Notes: a model not told the origin generated them from the letters alone. Shown: positions 1 through 12,240, counted from the first letter of the stretch. The stretch: 63,232 nt of DNA from Phoronis australis (GCA_002633005.1 NMRA01000283.1:472351-535582); one strand, 5' to 3'. Program-made: numbers and translations.

Positions 1-207
1 TCTAAATCTTTCATGTCGCCTTACATTTCATTGAACTCTCCCGTCTCTACAGTGTCTTCAAATTTGCTGTTATTGTCACTGCTGCTTTCACTGTCAAAGT
101 TAGAATGTCCGTCCATCACGAGGTCTTAGGATTTTTTGACCCTCGTGCAAAAGTCTCACTTTTTTGTCATGGTGCGCGTGAGCCATTTGTGTAACACCAC
201 CTTATGC

Positions 208-862
208 CCTTTCATAATCTTTTGTCTAGGGGTGACTATAGACAGATTAGTTTCCTGGTACACGCACTCCGCCAGCATGTCGCTATGGGTTCGATAAAAC
301 TTTATTCATTGCCAGCCTGTCCCGCACTGCACGCAGGGACCCTGTACTTGTTGGGCATTTTGTCCAAGATTTGGAGATGAGCGCTACTCCATAGTCTAGC
401 AACAAATGCACTTCTATTCACGTGAAGTGCTAGTTCCGCTTCACAAGGTGGAATACTGCTGCCCTCAATGCTTCTTAGCTTCTCTAATGGGTGCTTAGCA
501 TTTCACTTTCTTGTGTAGGCTTTGTCAACGACTTTGCACTGGTGCTTGTTGAGTGGGACAAGAGTCCGTGCTTCGTACAACACACGGACAAAATCCTGTA
601 AGATTTTGATGACTTCTTCTGTCGGGATATCGTGGCTCAGTGAAGTAAAAGCTCTGTGGAACTTGTTACTTTTTGCCACCATTGCATGTGGTGTGTTCTT
701 TCCTTTCCTTACAAATGTAGAGGTATAGTCACAACCAGTGAACGCGAGTAGGCCGGTGAGTGCATCACACATAGCTCGGCCTATCGCAGTACCAATCTTA
801 GTTACATTTACATAACAAAGATTGCCTTGTCCTATAGTCCCAACCTCCATCCACGCCATCAT
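208..862 (-). pseudogene. decayed repeat-associated protein of the 'AFTGCD' (FEN/PIN-like) type
   Basis: An open frame at 862-503 reads CYVNVTKIGTAIGRAMCDAL, then LLAFTGCDYTSTFVRKGKN, and ends at VDKAYTRK. A second frame continues past the stop with SSIPPCEAELALHVNRSAFV and ARLWSSAHL, until about position 305. The order LTGCDTTS-type motif, then IPPC, then LW.SAH is familiar from multi-copy invertebrate proteins with a FEN1/PIN-like fold that spread with transposons. Stops and a frame change mark it as broken. Family naming is from memory of motif order; function is unknown. Confidence 0.5.
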
Positions 863-1147
863 AACTGGTATTTTTGTTCATTTGAAATAATGTTTTGTCC
901 ATAGCAGTAATTCAGAATTTTCGCATTTCCTCTTTTATACGAGTTCATTTTGGGATCCTTTTATCCCCTGGCGTCAAAACACCCCCCCCCNCCCCCCCGT
1001 GGATATGGTGTATGGAGTTACTAAACTATCTTTTGGAAAAAAAATTTTTTTGTACTTAAAAGTTAAAATAAATTGTTAATTGGTCGTTAATTAGTAGGCG
1101 TCTTAATTAATAACCCCAGGCATTTTCGCGTCTTAAGTTGCATCATT
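863..1147. other. non-coding stretch between two transposon remnants
   Basis: Contains a poly-C run with a single 'n' at 991, a sequencing ambiguity in a homopolymer, and an AT-rich segment. Possible piggyBac end sequence was sought but not found with confidence. Confidence 0.5.
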
Positions 1148-2198
1148 TTAATTTGGTTGGTGATAAGAATGAAATAAACATGAAACAGATGTTGCACTTG
1201 AAATCTTAATTAAATGGATTTTTGGGCCCTCTTTTGGACCCCACAGGGACCAAAACCCGGGATTGCTCAACTTAAGACACCCCTTTCCTTCAATGGTTGG
1301 TGAGTTACAATAGAATTGCGCACTCAAATCTTTTGCACTCAAAAGTGTGAATAAACTCTTGCTGGTTCTCCAACTATTCCAATAGTGGATTTTCTTTAAT
1401 TCTTCACTCCCACTGGAGGATTGGCGACCACGCTTGGCTTTCACCGTGATAAGAGACGTTGCTATTTCAGCTTGAAATTTCCGCAACTTCGATAAATCTT
1501 TCTTCAGTAGACCAAGGGATTTGAAATCCCTTTGGTAGATTAACCAGGCATTGACCACAGAGATCTGCACTGTATGCCAGAATCTGTACGAGTAGTAGTA
1601 CCAGCCACGTAAGGTAATAGGGTACTTGTATTTTGACACAAACCCATCCAACAAATCCACTCCACCCATACATAATTATACTGATTGTATTCACCAACAA
1701 GGTATGGGCATGGTACCTCAATGAACTGCTTCATTGATCGGTCCCATCTTCTCACCTTATCTGTTGGCCGCGGACCAACAAATGAGGACAGCAGTGTGAT
1801 AGGCTTATTAGCGTACCACTGCACAGTGCATATGTTCGTTGACTACTCAACTCTCGTCTCATGATGACATTTGTCCTTCAGTTCTTTTTCTGTTGGCATG
1901 GAACAGCCCTTCACCCGGTTTACATCAACAGTTCCAAGAAACCACAAGCCTCTCTCCTGAAGCTTTTCAATCAGTGGGACACTTGTGAAAAAATTGTCTG
2001 CCACAACTTTATAATTCTTGCCAGGCGGCAATGTTGACGAGTGCAGGCCCGCTCTTTTATGCCCCACGGGTGAGGCTCACCACAGGTGTACTGTTTCAGT
2101 CCACTGAACTTCCCTTTGAATGGAATCATCATTTCGTCAACAGAATTGTATTCCTCGGGCGTAACTTTTAAGCAGTTGTTACGAAACATATCTAGCAA
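1148..2198 (-). pseudogene. piggyBac-family transposase, broken
   Basis: Three open pieces follow each other on the minus strand. The first (2198 down) reads YNSVDEMMIPFKGKFSGLKQ and EPHPWGIK. The second (2067-1843) reads KNYKVVADNFFTSVPLIEKL and GLWFLGTVDVNR. The third (1824-1148) reads TVQWYANKPITLLSSFVG, KQFIEVPCP, MGGVDLLDGFVSKYK and VVNAWLIY. These are the PGBD/piggyBac landmarks, with the three catalytic Asp in DEMM, ADNFF and GGVD all visible. The enzyme would cut and paste DNA at TTAA. It is dead: the stretch between WGIK and KNYKV is deleted, a TAG interrupts the frame after HHETRVE, and the frame shifts near EYNQ/MGGVD. Confidence 0.9.
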
Positions 2199-2295
2199 AG
2201 CTCAATTGATTTATGTTGCAAATATGCTACAATGGGTCTTGCTGGTTGCAAACAACATTTTTTGCCACACCATGCATTTCCAAGGGGGTTTTGAT

Positions 2296-2838
2296 TCTCT
2301 AAATAAAATTTATTTTATTTTATTTTATTATTGTGATATTTAAAATGAGGGTGGCCTCTTCAGTGATAGCACTGCTTTCCAAGAGGGCCCTCAACCAGAA
2401 AAACAGTAATATAATACAATGAAGTAATAAAACAACAAGGAAATATACGTAACAAAGATACAATTAAAACAGTTAAGGTTGGGAATTAAGACAGTAACTA
2501 AATGACAAATAATGGTAAAAAATTAACTAAGACAGATGAAATAAATTAAGAGATGACTCTAGACAATGAGAGTATTTACGACAAAGAAAAAATGACATGA
2601 TTAAGACAGGCAGGCACTTTTTAACATTAACTTTAAAGGTAGTAATTGAATTGGACCGTTTAATTTCTGGGCTAAAAGAATTCCATATTATAGCAGCTGC
2701 ATAGATAAAAGATCTCTTGCCCGTCTCGGTTGCATATTTGCAACACGAGGCCTTCTGTGGCTTTATACAGCTTCCCATGCACGGTGAAATTAGTTCTTGT
2801 TCTCTGCTGAAGTTTTGCTAGATTAGAATTTCTTCTAC
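2296..2838 (-). mobile_element. 3' end of a LINE (CR1/L2/Jockey-like reverse-transcriptase C-terminus)
   Basis: The minus frame from 2778 reads YATETGKRSFIYAAAIIWNS, then FSPEIKRSNSITTFKVNVKK and ends shortly after. A G.RSF.Y.AA..WNSL..E.K....FK..LK pattern is typical of the end of animal LINE ORF2. Immediately upstream another frame reads LAKLQQRT, also typical, so there is a frameshift. An (AAATA)-like tail lies at 2297-2335, as expected for a LINE 3' end in this orientation. Confidence 0.7.
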
Positions 2839-4568
2839 TCATTTTTCATCTGGTGGATCGTCGGAGTAATCCTTAAGTAGGTTGCTATCGCTTACATTGC
2901 TTTTGTTCATGCTGAACAGTGCTGATGAACGGGTGAATTCTTTTCTATTATGTACATGTAGAATAGATCTAGAAAATTCAGGATCTGATCTGAATAATGC
3001 CATTTCAGTTCTGGGTCCTGTTTCCAGCACAGCATTGGAAAATTAATCTGCCTAACTTCTGTTCTTGTTCTTAGGTGCAAAACGTAATTGATTTAATTCT
3101 TGTTCTGGCTGCTATGCTAGTGTGTATAAACAACCCTGAAGATTTGTTCCTGAACTCATAGTTTGCAATGGATTCTTTGCTAAGTAGTGTACGAAATTTA
3201 GATTTTTTGACCTTTGGTATTGTCCATTACTTTACTAAGTCGTGTAAAGCAAGGTATTTGTTAAGTTATTAATATGTAATTGTTCTTGTTCGATTGTCTA
3301 TTGTTGGGATTGTAGCCGCAACAAGATTGATATGATTTTGGTCATTTTCACTATGTTTAAGTACACTTAGGCAAGTATAGTAACTGTTATCCATTAAGTG
3401 ACTGAATAAGTCAAATGTATTCAGTAATTGATAGCTACAACAAGCTAAACCAACAGATCTTGAAATTAATCCTCACACAGTTTGAGTCAGTCTTGATTGA
3501 TCACCATGATGACAAAGTTCCCATGTCTAAGGGGTAATGACCTCGAGAACAATGGCTGGTCCTTTCCATGGGGGTAATAGTTTCCTACACTTCCCTTTCT
3601 TAAACTAAATCCCCAACACTATACGAACGTTTGACCACTGATACATCATAATCACGTTTCATAACAACTTTGGTAGTTTGTAATGTCCCTCTAGCTGTCT
3701 CGCGAGTGTATGAAATTGCTTTACTGTAACAGTTTACATGCGTAATCGTGACGCTCGGGGCGTCTTATTATCTAGCCCGGGGCAGGACTTTTGAACTATT
3801 TTAGTGTTTAAATCGAACGTACTTTTAAGTCAAAAGAAACAATCGCCAAGTTGTAGTATATAGTATGCAGCATTTACTAACTAAACAAAACAGTATAGTC
3901 GCTAGTACGTTTACTCACAGGCAGTCTTGAGTAGCGTTGTCGGACATTGTCGGTCTTTGTTCTAGGGTTTAAGTGCGGTGGGCGTGCGTTGTGATTGATG
4001 CGTCTTATTTGTTAGACGATGAAACCCCAGCATTCTGCGGGGATAACTTATACGAGAACGATCACTTGCTTTGGGAGTAAATAGGGGTGAATTTAGATAT
4101 AGAGTTGAAATGTTTAAGGGGCTAAACCTAAGTGGGCTTACGCATTCATAACTGCGAGCTCCGCTTAGGTTGAATTTGGTAGAGCCAAAATGCAGCGTCT
4201 GTGTTGTGTTACAAAGATAAAGTCTGATAGCTTAAAAGAGTATTTGATTACGAGGTCTCTTACCAGCGTGCTACCTTACAAAAGTTGTCCACATAGCCCC
4301 TCCCTTAACGGGCAAGCCGGAAACTAATAGGCATACAACATCTCCCTTACTGGGATCATGAACCCTTAACAACTATATAGAAGAAAATCACTTAACAAGT
4401 ATAAAAATAAAAGAAAGTCACTCTGTCCCATTTTTCAGGCGTTTGTCAAATCTTAACACTACAAGTATGTCTCACAGTTTTTCACCTAAACCACAATTCA
4501 TTGCTCAATCAATCTTTCCGGGGGTTTTGAGATCCTCCCCGATCTAGTTCTCACTACCGTGGCATGCT
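2839..4568. other. no gene recognised
   Basis: Low-complexity AT-rich sequence. Part of 3.7-4.5 kb may belong to the long terminal repeat of the adjacent Ty3/gypsy element, but its ends could not be fixed. Confidence 0.4.
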
Positions 4569-4737
4569 CTATCTCTCGAGAAGGTCATCGATGTCATCAC
4601 TTTTCAAAGGGCACTTGGATTGATCAAAAGTTTGGGGCAGGATTGAAGATCGCTTGGGGCATCGCATTACTGGCCATAGAACAGTCTGTACGACGCTAGA
4701 AAGAGTGACCGAACCCCCGAAACCATGAGGTGGCCCG

Positions 4738-4750
4738 CTATTTATAGAGG
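4738..4750 (-). promoter_or_regulatory. TATA box of a probable LTR
   Basis: On the minus strand CTCTATAAATAGCGGG lies about 90 bp downstream of the integrase remnant, where a 3' LTR promoter is expected. LTR ends were not found, so this is an inference. Confidence 0.4.
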
Positions 4751-4838
4751 GTGTCACATGACAAACCGGGCCAATGACAAGTCACCAAATTAAAGTTCTT
4801 GGACTTAATGGTTCCTGACCAAATAAGGTATGATCAAA

Positions 4839-5150
4839 TTATACGAATTTACTAGTACCAACGATGACCAACAGGTGTCCTGCTAATACAGGGACAGAGA
4901 TGAGATCATTCCTGTTACACATATATCCAGTAGGATCCTCCGTATTATTTAAAGGTGGTGCATTCATGAGATCCAGTGGTCGAATGATTTCCCGACCCAG
5001 CATCCTTCTATGTGCTGTAAAACCCGTAGTGAAGAGTACCTGCACTTCCATTGGTGTCCCTTTGATGCTTTCGCATTGGCTCGCGATTGGATGACAACAC
5101 CTCCTGGTATTTTGTGCTCGACTCCACTTTTTGCTTTGACTAATTTTCAC
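4839..5150 (-). pseudogene. Ty3/gypsy retrotransposon integrase remnant
   Basis: The minus frame contains TGFTAHRRMLGREIIRPLDL, close to the conserved TG.TP..MMLGRE...P.DL block in the C-terminal part of Ty3/gypsy integrases. Flanking residues are degraded and no reverse transcriptase or protease is seen. It is an old retrotransposon fragment; it makes nothing functional. Confidence 0.65.
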
Positions 5151-5423
5151 ATTTCTGCAATCTTCAGGAAATGGTTACAAAATCCTGTCCGCAGGATTGT
5201 CTCGTCTTGCCTTTGTAATGAAATTGTCTTGTATTTTCTGTGTCTACTAGATTCACCATCATGCTGTATTTTTGTTTTGTAATCTTGCTTAATTGGGCAG
5301 AATTAGAAGTAATGATTGATGCAACATTGCTTTAGAATATCTTTTGAGTAATTTTTGGTATTGATAGGTCTGCGTCTCAAATGTGGAACATGTTCTTGAA
5401 ATGAATCCTAAACCAACCCTTCT

Positions 5424-5747
5424 GAATTAAACTGTCCAAGAGGTCATTGCTGTATTCTTTACTCCTGGACGAGTCCACTGATACAAGTCCTCTTGACCTC
5501 TTGAATCACACCATCCAGTAGGTCGCTGTGTTATTCTTTGCCTCTGAATGAGTCGATTGACACCAACCCTCTTAAAGTCTGGAATTGCACCTTCTAAGAG
5601 GTCATTTTGATATTCTTTACTTCTGAACAGTCCATTCAGGCCAATCCTCTTGACCTCTGGAATTGTGCAATCCAAGAGGTCATTGTGATATTCTTTGCCT
5701 CTGGATGGGTCCATTGAGACCAATCTCCCTTACCTATGGAATTGCAC
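5424..5747. repeat. minisatellite, about 79-bp unit, 4 copies
   Basis: Units start GAATT(A/G)..C and share AAGAGGTCATT.TGATATTC, TTGCCTCTG and CCTCTTGACCTCTG. The period is about 79 bp and copies are diverged. A 98-codon open frame across it on the minus strand is a by-product of the repeat. Confidence 0.85.
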
Positions 5748-7429
5748 TAAAAACTGTCAATCTCCAAAAACTAATCATTGGCATAATCGTGCTAGATATA
5801 AGTGGAGACTGATGCACTGAAAACTGGAGATCAAAACTCATTTTGATTTTGTGCATGGCATGCCCTTGATCATTACAACGTGCCATGCAACTCACTTCAA
5901 TCTCCCCCTCCCCCCCTCCTTACTCCACTTGCCAACAAATTAGTACTCTTCCCGATGTTAATTCTGGCTACTATCCATTGTCTCTAATATTTTCCAAGCA
6001 ACTATAATTGTGTGTGTGGTCAGCTACAGGCGATTTTATATGTCCTACTCTGTAGACCCACATAATTGTAGGCAAAGGCTACAAGTATAAAAGGTATTCT
6101 TGCACAGATGTAATCAACTGACCTGTTTTTAATTATTTCTGTCATTCTCTGATTGCCTTAGCGAAATCATCGTCACGTCCAGTACAACTGGCTCCTGGCA
6201 GTCTGGTAAAATCTCCCATTCGCGAGAGGCAATTTTCAGTAGCGGTCATCTTCGCGTCGAATTTGCACTTTTCATAGCAGCAAATGAACTCAACTTCAGT
6301 TATGAGTCCTCATTGCTCACAGTTACACACTGGCATAAAGTATTGACATGGGCTGGTTGCACCAGCATATTTTTGTCTAAAAGGTGGTCAGTATCACTTT
6401 GAGAAGCTTCAGGCTCAAGTAGATTACCATTGCAACTGGACATTTCACTCATAAATCTCTTAAGTTCCCATAAGAATGCTACTCCACTCACTAAATTGGA
6501 TGCTGACTTCCCAGGAAGCAGAGCCCCAAGTGGGTATTTATGGAACTACTACTGACAACTCATCAAAAAATTTTCAAAATAAAATATTACGCCTCTAGTC
6601 AATATAGCTTGTGTAGTCAACGAAAAGAGTTTATATGTGAAGGAATATAAACATAATGAATATATACAAGCACGAAAAATTACATAAAATCCTAAATATT
6701 GTATTAAGACTTCTAAGTAATCAATGTTTTTTAGAACTGATATTGCAGTGTTCGTTTGACTAAATAAATTCTGTCAACTGAACCTGTTCAGAATGTCTTT
6801 GGGAGGTTCTCTATGTGATATGGCTTGAAACTGGCCAAACCTTGGATCATTGCAGATAACTTGTACACACTGTTGAGGGGATACCTTTTTACCAGATCAT
6901 TCACCATGCAAGAATATTTTTTGTCTGGTCATCCCTTCTGAAATGCCTCGAAAAGTGAGTCTCGATTACAGATGTTAATTATTCTTGAATTGGTTTGTAG
7001 ACACCTTCTTTATTGCAATTTAATGGCACTGAAGCATTCTTACACGTCCAAAGTCATCTGCTAGTTAAGCAAAGGTTTACTGTTGGAAATAGCATCCTCA
7101 AGCATAATAATGTCTTTATTCAAATTCTTGACATTTTCCTGAAAGGCGAAAATAAGATGTTGATGTATGTGATGATGGTGTATTTGCGAAGATCTTTGCC
7201 TCAGTCAACCCACAGGACTGGAGAAATAAAGTAGATCTAGAGATATAAAGTAATCACGCTCTTGGAAATTCATCCGTTAATTATAACTGGCTATGATCAT
7301 AGTAGTCACGTTTTTTAGTGGCTGCCAATGATGCCACAGAAAACTGACTGTAAACCCTCCCAACATCGCCTGAAACAACTTTTGACTGAGATCTCTTGCC
7401 ATTCTTAAAGTGGTCTGAAATTGTTGCTT
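5748..7429. other. no gene recognised
   Basis: Several frames of 60-75 codons without motifs. No transposon signature could be named. Confidence 0.4.
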
Positions 7430-7690
7430 AGTCAAGTTACAGGTGATTTTCACGGCTGCAAAAGAACTGACAATTCGCTGTTGCTTGAGACCAGATTTTT
7501 CAAGTTAGTCACGACAGTTTATGCATCGAGCAAATTGGTCTCAAGAAATAATGAACTGTCAGTTCTCTGCAAGCCCAGTACTTAAAACACTAACGGACAC
7601 ATTAAGGCCAATTTCATAACTGTAAATGGTCCAAATCAAAATTTTGGTTTTTTGATGGAACCTTGATTTATACCAGTTTGAATTTTTTAA
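7430..7690 (+). repeat. dispersed repeat R2, copy 1
   Basis: Shares ATAATGAACTGTCAGTTCT, GCAAGCCCA, GGCCAATTTCATAACTGTAA and a GG(T)CCAAATCAAAA segment in the same order with copies near 25.9, 32.7 and 54.9 kb. Non-coding and SINE-like in size (about 250 bp); no Pol III boxes were recognised. Confidence 0.6.
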
Positions 7691-7780
7691 GCATTTCAAT
7701 AGAACAACAACTTTATTGAACTTGAGGGCCTCCGAGTTCCTTTACGCTTTAGGCGATTGTCTCTTTCAATCTCGATTGGT

Positions 7781-8140
7781 TCAGTGATTTCCATCAGTGA
7801 TTATGTTGTTGATTTTATTTTCACAGTCCTGCCATGTTTCCATTTCAGTGCTTTCAGGAATGTTATAGAAAATGAGATTGTTACGTCTGCTCTGAGCCTC
7901 GTTCGACAGAACATGTTGTTCTAGTCGTTTAACTTTTTCTTTTAGCTCTTGAGTCTTTTTGTCAACCTTGGACAATTGACTTTTGATGTCACCAGGATGT
8001 CTGTAGACTTGATCAAAATGACCATTTATAACCTGCATCACCTGTGCGTGGGAGATATCATCCTGATTTTGAGTCGCTGCATATTCAGTGATACTGGCTA
8101 TTCGAGGCTCAGCGGTGTTTGATCCCTTTTGCTTAGGCAT
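7781..8140 (-). pseudogene. LINE ORF1 fragment (L1-ORF1/transposase-22-like coiled coil)
   Basis: The 119-residue frame begins MPKQKGSN. Heptad-like residues 50-80 (QLSKVDKKTQELKEKVKRLE) are followed by SNEAQSRRNNLIFYNIPEST and DCENKI. The RRNNLIFYNIPE block, with a preceding coiled coil, is typical of the RNA-binding ORF1 protein of animal LINEs. It stops after TDGNH, far short of a full ORF1, and no ORF2 follows, so it is a remnant. Confidence 0.75.
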
Positions 8141-10100
8141 TTTGAATTACATAACAAGGGAATGGATGTCCGCGTCTACCTAGTTTCAGGTTCAGTTATC
8201 ATGTACAATGTTCAACTCTCAATTGGCATTACCTGTACAAAAGTAACGTCTCAAACTCACACTGTTTTTCACTTTGTCTGTATTCTGCAGAATTACTACT
8301 TTTTGGAGTATCTAGTTCTTTGCCACTCGCTAATAATTTCTATAACTGAGAGAACAGATCTTGACACTGTCCGTCGTCAAATGCCGCGCCATCTATCAAG
8401 CATCTCACTACTTGTCAACTCGTTAAGTTCAGGCCGTCTATGCTGTGTTCATCTAATGCTTTCATGACCTTTCCTTTGAGTGTTTATGTGCACCAAGTTG
8501 TCAGAGGTACCCGGGCACATTGTTTAAAAAAACTGGAAAATTTAGTTCATGAACTTTCCTTCGCTGGTTGAGGACAGACATTGATTTTGTAAGGTACAGT
8601 TTGTTATAGCTTTGTCAGAATACCTGGATTCATTGCCTGGGTTTTTTCTAAAAGTTTCAAGTCTTTCTTTGAAATCATGCACTCCTTGAGCTTATTTAAC
8701 GTTGAAAATCGTTTTTTTCTCTTCTAGCTCAGTCATAACAAAGAGACTTGTATTATTTTCTTGATTAATGTGTAACTTTTCTTTTGAGATATGTGTTATT
8801 TCGATGGAATTTAATTGACTAAGTTATATTTTGTAAAGTGCCATAGTCATGTCTCTGCATTACTGTAATTTGTTTTACCACATTTTAAGCCTTGGGAACT
8901 TGCTGGTCTCTCGATTCTCGCTCATTCGCTGATCATCAAACAAAGATAGTATGGACCGAAAACTAGTGTCATGTAACTTGAATACAAATCGCTGACCATA
9001 AAACTCATAGTCGTATCCTGAATCATTGCTTCAAATGAATTGTCAACTTTTCATTTTGATAGTTACCAAAGAAAATTTTTCGACCAACAGTTCCGTGTAA
9101 GACATTCACTGTTGTCTAATTTATGAGCAGTGTCCTTTCCATTAGTTGATATCCGTTGCAAGTGTGGATGTCATACTGAGACATGAAACGACGGGCTCTA
9201 TTCGCTCGGCCCTTGACACCTTGCCCAATTGCTACTTTGTATCAGAGATTATTTTCCTCTGCCTGACTCATCGACTCATGTTCCATTAGGGTGTTGGACT
9301 TGTGTTTGATGGTTAGTGAAGGGGGTTAAAAGCTATAAGCCTGTTCCATCTCTGTGCAAGTAATTCAAATTTGATTTTCGTGTTAAGCTACTAGAAATTA
9401 CCTCGCTGAAATGAGAAACGATTTGTGGACTGGAATGGAACTCAAAATCTGCTGTTGCTGGAGACAAGGCTTATAAGGTGCATAGTCTCATTAAATTGTG
9501 AATATGCAAATGAGGTACTAATTTACAAACAATCCTGGGTCTTCCAGTGTGCCGGAAACCATCTGAGAACCAGTTACCATTACAATCTTGCAAAAGTCTG
9601 GTTTTGCAAGACCTTTTATGCAAATGAGTGTGGTATATTTGCACTTGTTTGTAAGTGTATCAGTTGTAGTGTTTTCTTTAAAACCGCAATTTATTTACAA
9701 ATTATTTCTTCCTTATTATACTTGTACACACAGTTCTCCAGGAAGTCACTAGGTGGTGCTTGGTACAAATTTACTTATTCACGTTTTTAATGAGACAGAG
9801 CATCTTTGACAAGTTGGATTGTCAAAGCGGGTCATTAAGTTCGTTTCTTTGACAGAGCATGGGTTTAATATAGCTTTTGTGTATTTATTGTCCACTCAAT
9901 GTGGTGTTTGTATGTCATTTGAAATAATGCAATAAAGATTTATTTTGTTAAAAAATATTTTCTCTTCCAACAAGACATTGTACATTACACAGTGTGTTCC
10001 CACATACTTATATGTGGGAACATGGTGTCGTCATCCCTGTCTAGCTATCCATCTGGCATCTGCTGCTGTATCTTCAAAACCCCTGGATTTATGTTCATGG
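8141..10100. other. no gene recognised
   Basis: Open frames of 112 and 121 codons (8129-8467, 9425-9790, plus strand) have Cys- and aromatic-rich compositions typical of chance frames. No element ends were found. Confidence 0.4.
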
Positions 10101-10339
10101 AATTTTGCAGATATCTTTCTTTCATGGGGGACCTCACTATCGAATTTTCATACTGATCCTACTGCTGGTTTTCCCCTAGTTTTCCTTTATATCTTCAGAG
10201 TTCCTTTTACGGATTTTCATGAAATTTGGCATATAGGCATCTATTAGTGAGATGACATCACCTTTCCGTTTTCGGATGGGTTTGACATCTGCGTCATCTA
10301 GTGGCCATTTTTACTAAGCAAATATGGAACAAAATCAGG

Positions 10340-10412
10340 AACCCCAACTGGGAATCGAACCACATGTCTCTAGATTGACGCTCTAGTGCTCTTACTATGA
10401 GCTTCTGAGGAC
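10340..10412 (-). repeat. tRNA-derived SINE head, copy 1
   Basis: The minus strand reads GTGGTTCGATTCCCAGTTGG (B-box, T-arm-like) preceded by AGTAAGAGCACTAGAG (A-box-like), 73 bp, with the GGGGTTCC end. Mismatches in the A box and the poor anticodon stem indicate a tRNA-derived SINE, not a working tRNA. Confidence 0.7.
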
Positions 10413-10479
10413 CCAATATTTGTGCAATTATTGTTTGCAGCCAACTGTTATGTCATACATCCCATGAGCGGCATTTCAA

Positions 10480-10800
10480 TTTTTTCAAATGTATAGATGC
10501 TGATTTTGGCCAATAGTGGATCAAAAACAAACAGAAAAATCAGGAATCTCAAATGGGAATCGAACCACATGTCTATAGACTGATGGTGCAGAGCTCTTAC
10601 CACTGAGCTACTGGGGACGCGTTATCTGTGCAGTTACTGTTATTTGCAGCCAACTGTTATTTCATCCATCTATGCCGCTCAGTGGTAAGAGCACTAGACC
10701 GGCAAGCTAGAGACCTGTGGTTTGATTCCCAGTTGGGGTTCCTGATTTTTCTGTGTTTATTTGATTCATTATTGACCAACCAGCATCTACATGTTTGCCA
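10480..10800. repeat. inverted pair of tRNA-derived SINEs (copies 2 and 3)
   Basis: Copy 2 (minus, tRNA-like part 10541-10619) has AGCTCAGTGGTAAGAGC and GTGGTTCGATTCCCA. Copy 3 (plus, 10674-10745) has CGCTCAGTGGTAAGAGCAC and GTGGTTTGATTCCCAG. Their shared tails (CTGATTTTTCTG then GATYCAYTATTG) extend to about 10480 and 10800, so the two copies form a long imperfect inverted repeat. Confidence 0.75.
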
Positions 10801-11899
10801 TTTTTTCTGTTTTCAAGTCTGTGTTTTAGTGCCCTCTCCTCTCTCTGCCAAACCACTTCTGGGAAGAGTACGACTGATGACGATTTTCAGATGGCTCTGC
10901 CTACTGTGACATCTCCTAATGACAGTTTTTTGGATCCATGGCTGTATTTCCTTAACCGTCTGCAGGATCTGTATTAAATTTGCCGATTGTATTTATATAA
11001 AGGTGACAACACAACGATGACTTTCAGATGGATTCGACTACCATTGTATCTTTGGAGTTATGGAATTAGGCCCAAAGGTTTCACCTGCAAAGGCGATGAT
11101 GTCTTCCGATTTTCAGATGGAATTGATGTGTACATCACCTTGTGGCGTTTTTTTTTTTTTTTTATTTAAAAGTCTTTTTAGTCTGTTTTTGTCATTCACC
11201 TATCTGCCAGACCACAAAATGGGTGATTATGGAAATTGGCATTAATGTTCCTACTAAAAAGAGGACGGCTGACGATTTTTCTTTGGCTCCAACAACTGGC
11301 GGCTCCTAGTAGCAGTTTTATTATTTTTGCACTTGTGGCTTATCTCCTTAACCCTGTGCATTATCTTTGTTAAATTTGGCAAGTGTATTTGTTGGAAGGT
11401 GGCAATGAATGACGTCTTTGAACATAGATACGACTACCACTGTGTTCCTTTGTAACAATTTTATTTTTCCCAATTTTTTCTGTCTTTGGAAAATAGATTT
11501 CTATAGTAAATAGGCGGGTTACTCCTCCTGTTTTCAGATGGATTTGACATATTGTATGCTTCCGAGTGGCCAAACCACTCTAAGAATCATGAAAATTGGT
11601 GTTTTCCTGCTGGAAAAAGCATGGCTGACTATAATTTTTGTTCAATCGTGACTACTGTGGTGCACCCTAGTGGCAGTTATACTTTTTTCGCATCCACAGC
11701 TTCTTCTTCTAAACCCCAGCAGAATTTTTGTGAAATCAACAAGTAAATTTCTGTGAATCTGACAATGTATGTCTTTTGGACATATCTGGCTGCCATTGTG
11801 CCCCCTTGTCATAGTTTTAGTTTTTTACAATCTTGGCCGGCATGTGTTCGTATTGAGAGCATTGCTGACTTGATATGCACACACTAGGGGTTACTTTAA

Positions 11900-12240
11900 A
11901 TTTACTGCCATTGCTCTTTTCAGTGGGAATCTTCAACGATTGTTCAGGGAAGGTTTTGTGGACCTGCTGTGACAGTGGGAAAGTGGAAACAGAATTACAC
12001 TTTCTTCTTGAATGTAATTTATATTCTGACTTACGTGTGCTGTTCTAAACAAGATACGATACCTAAAGGTGGACGAGATAGTGTTCAGAATTTTTTTTTA
12101 AAACTCACGATTTAAAGAAATGTTGCTAGATATTTAATTAATGCGGAGAAACGTCGAAATGAGTTCCTTGATGTGAATTAATTTAGATTTGAAAAATCTT
12201 GCACCCTCTATGTATTATATATTTGTAATGTGGGCCGGAG
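11900..12240 (+). mobile_element. decayed LINE ORF2 C-terminus and 3' end
   Basis: The plus strand encodes TCCDSGKVETELHFLLECNL followed by YSDLR.LF, matching the C..C......E.HFLL.C..Y...R pattern near the end of many CR1/Jockey-type ORF2 proteins. It is followed by stops and a GGGCCGGAGGCCTGTTACA tail, which is commonly seen at LINE ends. Confidence 0.6.

Larger units (their letters stand above)
10130..11850 (+). repeat. degenerate dispersed repeat R4, several modules
   Basis: Modules repeat here with variation: a GAC/GATTTTCAGATGG.TTT/CGAC block, a CTAGTGGCAGTTTT-like block, and CTTAACC.TSTGCAG/TTATC. followed by TTAAATTTGG. Related sequence occurs inverted at 45.45-46.4 kb (for example TGGCAGATAGG). 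SINE heads sit inside the left part. No coding is credible. Confidence 0.6.

Noticed and set aside
5427-5723. 98-codon frame with repeated peptide
   Set aside because: It is a by-product of the 79-bp minisatellite.
9425-9790. 121-codon plus-strand frame
   Set aside because: Cys/Leu/Tyr-rich composition typical of AT-rich non-coding DNA, with no motif or splice signals that fit.
10340-10745. Three tRNA genes
   Set aside because: A and B boxes are present but the anticodon stems and acceptor pairing are poor, and the copies share non-tRNA tails, so they are SINEs.
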